Positions 1 through 5,575 of a DNA stretch of 5,627 nucleotides are shown here, one piece after another (the stretch's first letter is position 1; each line of letters starts with the position of its first letter). The notes beneath the pieces are model-generated. The model worked only from the letters and a program-made list of their open reading frames with translations. It made no database searches and was not told the DNA's origin. This DNA is from Treponema sp. UBA4326 (GTDB lineage: Bacteria; Spirochaetota; Spirochaetia; Treponematales; Treponemataceae): NCBI GenBank assembly GCA_002393835.1, contig DGTW01000280.1:1-5627 (forward strand), written 5' to 3'. The translations under genes and the position numbers were made by a program.

Positions 1-21
1 CAGATTACACAGATTACACAG
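1..21. repeat. 9-bp tandem repeat (cagattaca)
   Basis: The unit cagattaca occurs twice in a row (1-9, 10-18), followed by cag. It is in frame with the radical SAM frame and would encode QIT-QIT-Q. Because similar short repeats often occur between genes, this may be repeat-derived sequence within the linker. The left edge cuts it, so the copy number is unknown. Confidence 0.6.
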
Positions 22-1512
22 AAGACCGAGAACACTTGTGTTCAAGAGATTACCGCTGGTTGTAATTCCGGGAATAATAATGATGCACCAGGTTTTGCTT
101 TTGGGGTGCAGGGCGTCTACCGAAACGAAAATCCAGAGACACAAAACAGATGTAGGGCGACTCCGCATAACCAACATGAATCGCAAATCATCCGGGCCTG
201 TCCCCTTCCGCCTGACATGACGGCTTCCCCTTACCTTGACGGCACCCTTGATGTGGCAAAATATGGCGGCGCACTCTGGGAGCTTGCCCGGGGCTGCCCT
301 TTCAAATGCTCTTACTGCTACGAGTCAAAAGGCGAAAAGAAAATCGCTTACTTTCCCATGGAGCGGCTTGAAAAGGAAATCGAACTTTTTGCGAAGAAGA
401 ATATCTCCCAGGTCTTTGTCCTTGACCCTACATACAATGCAAGCAAAGAGCGGGCAATCAAAATGCTCAAAATCATCGAGAAAAAGGCTCCGGGAATGTT
501 CTTTTATTTTGAAGCCCGGGCGGAATTCATCGACAGGGAACTGGCCCGTGCCTTTGCCCGAATTCCCTGCTGCCTTCAGATTGGTCTTCAGAGCGCAAAT
601 CCCGAAGTGCTAAAAAATGTTCACCGCACTCTGGACAAAAAGAAATTTGAGAAAAACATCGGCTTTTTGAACGAGGAAGGAGTCACTTTTGGCTTCGATT
701 TGATTTACGGTCTTCCAGGCGACAATTTCGCGGGCTTCTGCCAGAGCATCGACTTTGCACTGGGCCTTTATCCCAACAATCTTGAGCTTTTCTGCCTGAG
801 CGTTCTTCCGGGAACAGATTTGCACGATGCGGCACAAGGTTTTGGCCTTGAATGGGAAAGCCAGCCGCCTTATCATGTTTTGCGAACGCCACAATTCGGC
901 GAAAAAGACCTTGCAAAAGCCGAAAAACTGGCACTGGCGACCAATCTCTTTTACACGAAAGGCCGGGCTGTGGCCTGGTTCAATTCGGTTTTGTATGTTC
1001 TGCATGAAAAGCCGAGTGAGTTTTTGAAAAGTTTTGTGGAGTTTTTAAATTTGGGCGCAGATTTATCGTCTACCGCTGTTCCGCACTTCGCTAACGCTCA
1101 TTCGCCGACAAGCGGCGAACGCCAGAGGCGGTGCTCCATAGCGGGCGCGCATTTTTCGCCAGAATTCAAGCAAAATCTTTCTTCGACAGGCTCAATCCGA
1201 GACTGGTCAGCTGAGAAAAATTCAACTCAAATAGAAGAATTGCAAATTGCTTTCATTCAGAAGCGCTTCCAGGAAAAGCACAAAGAACGATTCCTGCCCG
1301 CCGCAGAAGATTTAATCAGAATGCACGCCGCTTTGGGTCGCTGTACATTCGACGGCACAGAGTCCACTTTCACAACGCACTACCACCCAGACGATGTTAT
1401 GAGCGAATACGGCACGGATATTGAGTTTTTCACGGAGAATTGTGGGAAACAAAAATGTAAAGTCAAAGTGTTTTTAGGAAAAAATGGCGTAGATTGGAAA
1501 GTGATTCACTAG
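1..1512 (+). CDS. Radical SAM protein, B12-binding-domain type, 5' partial
   Basis: This is a radical SAM enzyme truncated by the left window edge. The frame is open from base 1 to the TAG at 1510-1512 (503 codons visible). The [4Fe-4S] cluster motif CxxxCxxC (CPFKCSYC) has its cysteines at codons 99, 103 and 106 (bases 295, 307, 316), preceded by GALWELARG. The radical SAM barrel continues with QIGLQSANPEVL and GLPGD (codons 237-241). The segments SPYLDGTLD and ELARGCPFKCSYCYESKG are typical of COG1032-like proteins that carry an N-terminal cobalamin-binding domain, which would lie upstream of the window. A GTG at 106 could be called as a start, but it has no clear ribosome-binding site, and the preceding codons (GFAFGVQGVYRNEN) resemble the linker between the B12 and radical SAM domains. 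The substrate is unknown. Codons about 357-382 are encoded by a palindromic repeat and look foreign to the family. The gene converges on the outer-membrane protein gene. Confidence 0.85.
   Translation, partial: QITQITQKTENTCVQEITAGCNSGNNNDAPGFAFGVQGVYRNENPETQNRCRATPHNQHESQIIRACPLPPDMTASPYLDGTLDVAKYGGALWELARGCPFKCSYCYESKGEKKIAYFPMERLEKEIELFAKKNISQVFVLDPTYNASKERAIKMLKIIEKKAPGMFFYFEARAEFIDRELARAFARIPCCLQIGLQSANPEVLKNVHRTLDKKKFEKNIGFLNEEGVTFGFDLIYGLPGDNFAGFCQSIDFALGLYPNNLELFCLSVLPGTDLHDAAQGFGLEWESQPPYHVLRTPQFGEKDLAKAEKLALATNLFYTKGRAVAWFNSVLYVLHEKPSEFLKSFVEFLNLGADLSSTAVPHFANAHSPTSGERQRRCSIAGAHFSPEFKQNLSSTGSIRDWSAEKNSTQIEELQIAFIQKRFQEKHKERFLPAAEDLIRMHAALGRCTFDGTESTFTTHYHPDDVMSEYGTDIEFFTENCGKQKCKVKVFLGKNGVDWKVIH
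1073..1144. repeat. GC-rich palindromic element inside the radical SAM gene
   Basis: This segment has a central hairpin, ttcgccg (1101-1107) and cggcgaa (1113-1119), with a 5-nt loop. Outer complementary pairs are ccgct (1073-1077)/agcgg (1140-1144) and gcac (1083-1086)/gtgc (1131-1134). Its reverse complement shares blocks in the same order with the intergenic element at 1522-1643: agcaccgcc, ggcg.tcgc, tgagcg and aagtgcg. It lies in the coding frame without a stop and encodes a Pro/Ser/Arg-rich stretch (TAVPHFANAHSPTSGERQRR), unlike the surrounding helix-forming sequence. I read it as a mobile palindromic repeat that inserted in frame. The exact ends are uncertain. Confidence 0.6.
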
Positions 1513-1521
1513 AAAAACATT

Positions 1522-1643
1522 GCACTAGGGGGTGTAGCACCGCCGAAGGCGATCGCAAGCTGAACGAGCGGAAGCGAGTGAGTGAGCGATTGGAGCGACA
1601 GCGTAAGTGCGAAACACCCGACCGCCGCTTGCGGCGGTAGTGC
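1522..1643. repeat. Nested palindromic intergenic element
   Basis: The element lies between the convergent radical SAM and outer-membrane protein genes. Its outermost complementary ends are gcacta (1522-1527) and tagtgc (1638-1643). Inside are gggtgt (1530-1535)/acaccc (1614-1619) and gcac (1537-1540)/gtgc (1607-1610). The interior is rich in gagcg/agcga words. It shares several blocks, in opposite orientation, with the palindromic segment inside the radical SAM gene, which suggests one dispersed family. No protein is encoded. It could act as a bidirectional transcription barrier between converging genes. Confidence 0.65.
1621..1638. terminator. Perfect GC hairpin, possible bidirectional terminator
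   Basis: accgccgcttgcggcggt is an inverted repeat with 8-bp arms around tt. It would fold as a 7-bp GC stem with a 4-nt loop. It lies 109 bp after the radical SAM stop and 38 bp after the stop of the opposing gene. Neither side has a proper U-run, so intrinsic termination is only suggested by position and stem strength. It is also the right arm of the larger palindromic element. Confidence 0.3.
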
Positions 1644-1645
1644 CC

Positions 1646-1678
1646 AATTATGAATTATGCATTGTGCATTCTGAATTA
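1646..1678. repeat. AT-rich short repeat with hairpin, abutting a stop codon
   Basis: The sequence consists of variations on aattatg and tgcatt. It contains the hairpin atgca (1657-1661)/tgcat (1665-1669), flanked by aatt on both sides. Its right end forms the TAA stop (complement of 1676-1678) of the outer-membrane protein gene. It looks like a simple dispersed repeat rather than a gene or a canonical terminator. Confidence 0.45.
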
Positions 1679-3028
1679 AAAATGCATTCCTGCAGAAGCG
1701 GCAAACTGCCAGTAATTTTTGGTTACATTGTATGAAAGACCTGCAGCAACGGCCGGAAAAGCGATTTTTGCAAGATAAACTCGAAGTCCTCCGTTAGGGC
1801 CGTGCATAAATTCGTTGTCCCCGGCTGAATTTGTACTTTTGAAATCCTGCGTATAGACGACCTGATAATCTGAATAAGCTGAAAGCATACCCCAGCTGAA
1901 TTTTGCAAGCGCAAACTCCAGTCCGGCATTTGCACCGATAATTTTCTCTGTTATGAAATTGCCTGGTAAAATCGTGACGGAACCGGCATCCCGGTCAGCA
2001 AAGGAATAAATGAGATTGTTGATACCATAGGAACCGGAAATGTGCTGATACATTCGGAGTTTTGGAGTGAAAATCGGGTGCTCTTCACCAATCGAGAATG
2101 AAAATGTCATTGGGAATCGCTGGTCAGAGTCAGAAGAATTGGTCAAGGCAAAGACTGATGAAAGGGAGACTGAATTTGCCGACATGAAAACGCCGTTCCA
2201 GTCTGAATCAGCATATTCTAAACTGAGGGAGATTGAGCCATATCTGATAGACTCAGGCGAAAGTCCTGTATAATCATCGTGATCATCTGCACTGAAATAT
2301 CTGAATGTGTATCCGTTCTTGAAAGTCAGGTCATCGTTGATTTTTTCGCTTAGGGAGACACCCGTTCCGAATGCGAATGCATCATAGCGAAGGACGGTTT
2401 TGTTTTCGGCATTCACGACTTTTGGCGTACTGCTGGAAATCTGTGCGAAAATCGAGACGCCGGGAATTCCGCCTCCCATTGAAGGCTTCTGGAAAGCTAC
2501 GATTCCGCTCTTGGAATTTTCTGAAAAGAAGGCTCCTCCCATGAACATATGCTGACGGCCAAAGAGATTTGCATCAAAAACAACTCCACCAAACATAAAG
2601 CCAGTGCTGTTCGAATACATTGCGAAAGGCATGGGGATGAAGGAGATTTTTTCTTTTACAGAGACATCGATTTCGGCTTCGATGTCGGAAATCTGTTTTG
2701 TGGAGACTTTAATTTCGTCAAAAAGACCGATGAGCTGTATCTGAGTTTCAAGTTCGTGGATGTCTGTTTCGCCGATTGGCTTTCCTTTGAAGTCCTTGAC
2801 CCTGGCCTGCATGTATGAGTCTTTTGTGCGTTTGAGGCCTATAAAATTGATTTTTGTGATGACCAGATTCTTGTCCAGTTCAGGAGAGGCTTCCTGTCCC
2901 GCTGATTCTGTAACTTCTGTTTTTGAAGATTCCGGCTCTTTTGCCAACTCTGTTTCCTGTGCCCAAATTGAAAATACGAAGGAAAATACGAAGGAAAATA
3001 CGATAATAAAGCTTGTTATTTTTCTCAT
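1676..3028 (-). CDS. Omp85-like outer-membrane protein, one POTRA plus beta-barrel
   Basis: This 450-residue protein is predicted to be exported to the outer membrane. Residues 1-23 form a signal peptide (MRKIT, then a hydrophobic core repeating SFVF, cleavage after SIWA). Residues 24-52 are an acidic Ser/Thr/Glu linker. Residues about 53-128 (NLVITKINFIGLKRTKDSY to EIDVSVKEK) have the beta-alpha-alpha-beta-beta pattern and GLKRT.D/LFDEIKV motifs of one POTRA domain. The rest is alternating amphipathic beta strands, ending with Phe (SAGMHF) as outer-membrane barrels do. BamA proteins usually have five POTRA domains and a VRGF motif in loop 6; here there is one POTRA and I find no VRGF. It is therefore more likely an accessory Omp85/surface-antigen-family protein than BamA itself. 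The start is ATG at 3028 with only a weak upstream AGAG. It is divergent from the aryl-polyene-type operon and may be linked to it, but that is inference. Confidence 0.8.
   Translation of the reverse strand: MRKITSFIIVFSFVFSFVFSIWAQETELAKEPESSKTEVTESAGQEASPELDKNLVITKINFIGLKRTKDSYMQARVKDFKGKPIGETDIHELETQIQLIGLFDEIKVSTKQISDIEAEIDVSVKEKISFIPMPFAMYSNSTGFMFGGVVFDANLFGRQHMFMGGAFFSENSKSGIVAFQKPSMGGGIPGVSIFAQISSSTPKVVNAENKTVLRYDAFAFGTGVSLSEKINDDLTFKNGYTFRYFSADDHDDYTGLSPESIRYGSISLSLEYADSDWNGVFMSANSVSLSSVFALTNSSDSDQRFPMTFSFSIGEEHPIFTPKLRMYQHISGSYGINNLIYSFADRDAGSVTILPGNFITEKIIGANAGLEFALAKFSWGMLSAYSDYQVVYTQDFKSTNSAGDNEFMHGPNGGLRVYLAKIAFPAVAAGLSYNVTKNYWQFAASAGMHF
2971..3004. repeat. 12-bp tandem repeat in the signal peptide coding region
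   Basis: Units aaaatacgaagg (2971-2982 and 2983-2994), followed by a partial third aaaatacgat (2995-3004). The 12-bp period keeps the frame and encodes FVFS/SFVF repeats in the hydrophobic core of the outer-membrane protein's signal peptide. Changes in copy number would lengthen or shorten that core by four residues without a frameshift. Confidence 0.85.
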
Positions 3029-3037
3029 AATCTCTGA

Positions 3038-3066
3038 ATTGTATTGGAATTAGCTGATTTTCACAA
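3038..3066 (-). promoter_or_regulatory. Sigma-70-like promoter for the outer-membrane protein gene
   Basis: On the minus strand, a -35 box TTGTGA (3066-3061) and a -10 box TACAAT (3043-3038) are separated by exactly 17 bp. Matches to consensus are 4/6 and 5/6. The -10 box ends 9 bp before the ATG at 3028, so the 5' leader would be only a few bases long. Confidence 0.5.
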
Positions 3067-3077
3067 TAACAGAAAAA

Positions 3078-3086
3078 TGCTAGAAT
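3078..3086 (+). promoter_or_regulatory. Extended -10 promoter for the lipoprotein-led operon
   Basis: TGCTAGAAT matches the extended -10 pattern TGn followed by a TATAAT-like hexamer (5/6). No good -35 box lies at the right distance, which extended -10 promoters can tolerate. Transcription would start about 6-7 bp after the hexamer, at or next to the ATG at 3093, giving a leaderless or near-leaderless mRNA. This fits the absence of a Shine-Dalgarno sequence before this gene. Confidence 0.4.
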
Positions 3087-3092
3087 CATAGA

Positions 3093-3674
3093 ATGAAAAA
3101 GATTCTTCTATATTTAATTCCATTTTTTCTGCTGATTTCTTGTGCCTCTTCACGCTTTGAATCAGAATTTTCTCCTGTTTATGTAACGAACACCTCAAAA
3201 TATGCGATTTTGCCCACCACTTCAATGAACGGCACGGTGGATTCCCTTCAAAAGATGACGGCAAATTTCGGAAAGGATAATTCATTCGATTTTGATGTCT
3301 ATGTAATATCAGATTCAAGCCAGCTTTCAATGACGATTCTAAACGAATTCGGCACGACTATGGCAAGTCTTTTTTATGACGGCCTTTCCCTTGATTTTGA
3401 CTCAGTTATTTTCCCAAAACAACTCAAGGCTGAGTACATCGTTGCTGATTTTCAGTTTTGTCTTTACAATGTCGATGACTTAAAGCCCGCCCTCGAAAAA
3501 ATCGGCGTAAATCTTGAAGTTACTTCTGAGCCGGCCGGCGATGAAATTGCAGAAGTCCGCACTCTGAGCAAAAAAGGAAAGGTCATTTCAAAGATTACGA
3601 AAACAGCCCTCTCAATCAAATACGAAAATTTCCTCCGCGGCTACAGCTACATTCTCAGCGAGGTCGGACAATGA
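3093..3674 (+). CDS. DUF3261-like lipoprotein of an aryl-polyene-type cluster
   Basis: This 193-residue protein has a lipoprotein signal peptide: MKK, a hydrophobic stretch, then the lipobox LISC with the lipidated Cys at residue 17. Ala at +2 suggests outer-membrane sorting by the E. coli rule, which may not hold in this organism. The mature part resembles the DUF3261 family, most clearly in SLFYDGLSLDFDSVIFPKQL followed by AEYIVADFQFCLYNVDDLKPAL, and a late basic segment near SLSIKYENFLRGYSY-type strands. DUF3261 lipoproteins are regular members of aryl-polyene clusters, where they are presumed to help move or anchor the product at the outer membrane; the precise role is not established. 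The gene leads the operon, and its TGA overlaps the next ATG by four bases. No Shine-Dalgarno precedes the ATG, but the signal peptide fits this start exactly. Confidence 0.8.
   Translation: MKKILLYLIPFFLLISCASSRFESEFSPVYVTNTSKYAILPTTSMNGTVDSLQKMTANFGKDNSFDFDVYVISDSSQLSMTILNEFGTTMASLFYDGLSLDFDSVIFPKQLKAEYIVADFQFCLYNVDDLKPALEKIGVNLEVTSEPAGDEIAEVRTLSKKGKVISKITKTALSIKYENFLRGYSYILSEVGQ
3660..3663 (+). promoter_or_regulatory. Ribosome-binding site of the ketosynthase gene
   Basis: GAGG lies seven bases before the ATG at 3671, inside the end of the lipoprotein gene. It supports that start and translational coupling through the ATGA overlap. Confidence 0.6.
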
Positions 3675-4915
3675 GCGGGCAAAACATATATCTCTCAAAG
3701 CCAGGTTTTATTTGTGCTGTCGGGGATTCAAGTGACACGGACACATTCATCAAAAATCTTTCTTCAGGCAATCGGGCTGGAATCAAAAAAGTTGACTGTG
3801 GTCTTGTCGGCGAAGAAGGCGTAAAGTCTTTTTATGTCGGAAAGATTGATGACTCAAAACTGAAAGCAACCGGTGACAAATTCGACATGCGTGTCCTGCA
3901 GATTCTCGATTTTGCCCTCAACTCAATCGAAGAAAGCGTAAAAAAAGCAATCTCAAAATACGGGAAAGACCGGGTGGGCGTTTGCATCGGCTCCTGCGAT
4001 AACGGAAGCTGCCTTTCTTTTAAGGCTCACAAATCTTTCTTTGAAACCGGCTCATTTCCTGCTGATTACGACCTGAAGGCACAGGGAGCCGACTATCCCG
4101 CCACATTCACGAAAAACAAATTCGGTACGGGCGGAATCTGCCTTGCCTTTTCCACGGCCTGCTCTTCAAGCGCAAGCGCAATCGTAAAGGCAAAGGAACT
4201 GATTCAGGCTGGAATCTGCGATGCCGTGATTGCCGGCGGAGTTGATGTTGCCAGCGACACTGTTTTGCTGGGCTTTGACAGCCTTGAAGCAATCGACCAC
4301 GAAAAAACAAATCCTTTCTCAAAAAACAGGAAGGGAATCAACATCGGTGAAGGTGCAAGCGTTTTCCTCCTTTCAAAAGATGATTTGGACGGAACAGGAA
4401 TCGTGCTTGCAGGATGCGGTGAAAGCTCGGACGCAAACCATTTGACAGCCCCTCTCGCCGACGGAAGCGGAGCCGAACAGGCAATGAAAGCCGCCCTGAA
4501 TGACGCAAAACTCACCCCCGCCGATATCGATTACATAAACCTCCATGGAACCGGCACACACCTGAACGACAGCATGGAAGCACGGGGAATAGAGCGCGTT
4601 TTCGGAGCTTCGGGCGACAAGAGCCAGAGCCTTCCATGCAGCTCGACAAAACCCATGACGGGCCACACTCTGGGAGCCGCCGCCAGTCTGGAACTTGCGG
4701 CCTGTTTTTACGCCATTCAGTCCCAAAAATTGCCGACTCATGTCTGGGACGGAGTTCAGGACGAAGAAATGCCAAAACTCAATCTAGTTTCGCCTTCTTC
4801 AGCCCGGCAGACCGAATCTGCTAAAGGCTGTAGCAGGCAAATCCGTACCTGTATGAGCAATTCATACGCATTCGGCGGCTGCAACGCAAGCTTAATCATA
4901 AGGAAAATAAAATGA
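3671..4915 (+). CDS. apeO: Beta-ketoacyl-ACP synthase, FabF-like, aryl-polyene type
   Basis: This thiolase-fold condensing enzyme joins an ACP-bound acyl chain to malonyl-ACP in the cytoplasm. At 414 residues it matches FabF length (about 413). The catalytic set is complete: nucleophile Cys164 in STACSSSAS, His292 in LHGTGTHLNDSMEA, Lys327 in SSTKPMTGH and His332 in the same motif. The C-terminal NSYAFGGCNASL loop corresponds to the NSFGFGGTN signature. The N-terminus (YLSKPGFICAVGDS) is like the synthases of aryl-polyene clusters rather than housekeeping FabF. With all active residues present it should be a working synthase, not a chain-length factor. In studied APE systems ApeO pairs with a second ketosynthase-like protein, which is not in this window. 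The start ATG overlaps the lipoprotein stop and has GAGG seven bases upstream (3660-3663). The symbol is assigned from family resemblance and gene order. Other type II polyene or fatty acid pathways remain possible. Confidence 0.85.
   Translation: MSGQNIYLSKPGFICAVGDSSDTDTFIKNLSSGNRAGIKKVDCGLVGEEGVKSFYVGKIDDSKLKATGDKFDMRVLQILDFALNSIEESVKKAISKYGKDRVGVCIGSCDNGSCLSFKAHKSFFETGSFPADYDLKAQGADYPATFTKNKFGTGGICLAFSTACSSSASAIVKAKELIQAGICDAVIAGGVDVASDTVLLGFDSLEAIDHEKTNPFSKNRKGINIGEGASVFLLSKDDLDGTGIVLAGCGESSDANHLTAPLADGSGAEQAMKAALNDAKLTPADIDYINLHGTGTHLNDSMEARGIERVFGASGDKSQSLPCSSTKPMTGHTLGAAASLELAACFYAIQSQKLPTHVWDGVQDEEMPKLNLVSPSSARQTESAKGCSRQIRTCMSNSYAFGGCNASLIIRKIK
4901..4904 (+). promoter_or_regulatory. 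Ribosome-binding site of the dehydratase gene
   Basis: AGGA lies seven bases before the ATG at 4912, within the last codons of the ketosynthase gene. It supports this start and tight coupling of the two genes. Confidence 0.6.
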
Positions 4916-5349
4916 CCATAGAGCACGAAGAACTTTCAACTCTCGTTCCGCACAGGGGCAAGATGTTCATAATCGACAGAATAACAGACGCAAAAGCTGA
5001 TGAATGGATTATCGAAAGCGAGACAAAAATCACCGAAGATTTTATGTTTTACGACAAAAACGCTGGCGGAGTCCCGAATTACGCCTGTTTTGAGATTATC
5101 GCACAGACTGTCGCCGCTCTCACAGGTCTTTATGCCCGTGAAAACAATCTTCCGCCGAACATAGGCTTCATTCTGAGCGTCACGAACCTGCATTTTGACT
5201 TTGACCTGATAAAAGCAGGCGAAACCGTAAAAGTCAAAGCATTCAGGGATGCAGTCGTTGAGAACATGTATTCATTCCGGGCAGATGTTTATCTGAAGGA
5301 AAAGCTGGCTGGCGGCGGAAAACTCACCGTAATGGAAGCAAAACAATAG
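4912..5349 (+). CDS. apeP: ApeP-like 3-hydroxyacyl-ACP dehydratase (hot-dog fold)
   Basis: This 145-residue FabZ-related protein would act with the ketosynthase and an unseen ketoreductase to form the double bonds of a polyene chain. It begins with LSTLVPHRGKMFIIDRI, equivalent to LLPHRFPFLLVDRV of FabZ, and carries the central hot-dog helix FEIIAQTVAALTGLYAR. Glu61 and Gln65 align with FabZ Glu68 and its AMAQ glutamine. The FabZ catalytic His (GHFPG) aligns without gaps to Tyr47, and the whole segment (FMFYDKNAGGVPN) lacks histidine. The only histidines are residues 5, 14 and 94. In characterised APE systems ApeP works as a complex with a second dehydratase, ApeI, so loss of this His is compatible with a partner role. 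The start ATG overlaps the ketosynthase stop and has AGGA seven bases upstream. The stop TAG is at 5347-5349. Confidence 0.82.
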   Translation: MTIEHEELSTLVPHRGKMFIIDRITDAKADEWIIESETKITEDFMFYDKNAGGVPNYACFEIIAQTVAALTGLYARENNLPPNIGFILSVTNLHFDFDLIKAGETVKVKAFRDAVVENMYSFRADVYLKEKLAGGGKLTVMEAKQ

Positions 5350-5354
5350 GAAGG
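5348..5354 (+). promoter_or_regulatory. Orphan Shine-Dalgarno sequence after the dehydratase
   Basis: AGGAAGG overlaps the dehydratase stop and is the strongest ribosome-binding-site match in the operon. No ATG, GTG or TTG follows at 5-10 bases. The structured repeat begins eight bases later (5363). It may be the remnant of the start of a next operon gene, separated or removed when the repeat inserted. A chance purine run is the alternative. Confidence 0.35.
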
Positions 5355-5362
5355 TCAACTGA

Positions 5363-5537
5363 CGAGTTTTGAGATTATCCACCCACTATCAAAAAACGGT
5401 CTTCCATCGGGAACCCAAAATCAAACATCGCAGTGAGCAAAGCTCAGGCAAGTTTGTTTTGGAACCCAAACGAGCACAACAACGCAAGTGCTCGCAATTC
5501 CGACCGTTTTTTGCCTTGTTCGACAAAATAAAACTCG
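5363..5537. repeat. Structured multi-hairpin repeat element, copy 1
   Basis: This 175-bp segment has nested complementarity. The outer arms are cgagtttt (5363-5370) and aaaactcg (5530-5537). A perfect 12-bp stem joins caaaaaacggtc (5390-5401) to gaccgttttttg (5502-5513). Inside it are two separate hairpins: ccaaaatcaaac (5415-5426) with gtttgttttgg (5452-5462), one base bulged and with an inner tgagc/gctca stem at 5434-5446; and cgagcac (5471-5477) with gtgctcg (5489-5494 region, loop about 10 nt). The fold resembles a multi-branched RNA or a cruciform. Its first 18 bases recur at 5576. It holds no recognisable gene and could also limit transcription out of the operon. The family is unknown to me. 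Confidence 0.65.
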
Positions 5538-5575
5538 CCATTTGAGTCCTTCACAAACTTAGAATAGAAAAATGT

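Noticed and set aside
38..220. 60-codon plus-strand frame near the left edge
   Set aside because: It overlaps the radical SAM linker in another frame, ends without recognisable motifs and has no independent support.
1522..1643. CRISPR array or tRNA gene in the intergenic gap
   Set aside because: The words are not regularly spaced repeats with unique spacers, and no cloverleaf with a T-loop or anticodon arm can be drawn.
2067..2818. Plus-strand open frames opposite the outer-membrane protein gene
   Set aside because: They overlap a well-supported signal peptide, POTRA and barrel gene and show no protein features of their own.
4204..4775. Antisense open frames opposite the ketosynthase gene
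   Set aside because: The ketosynthase has a full catalytic set on the plus strand; the reverse frames are composition shadows lacking motifs and ribosome-binding sites.
5471..5512. Classical intrinsic terminator (hairpin cgagcac/gtgctcg followed by T6 at 5507-5512)
   Set aside because: About twelve bases separate the hairpin from the T-run, and those Ts pair within the 12-bp stem, so a standard terminator is not supported, although the element may still reduce read-through.
5355..5540. Integron attC-like recombination site
   Set aside because: The structure is far longer than usual attC sites, and I do not find paired core sites of the RYYYAAC/GTTRRRY kind at its ends.
5363..5545. Open frame of about 60 codons through the structured repeat, with a possible TTG start at 5369
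   Set aside because: It lacks a properly spaced ribosome-binding site, its composition is dictated by the inverted repeats, and it resembles no family I know.
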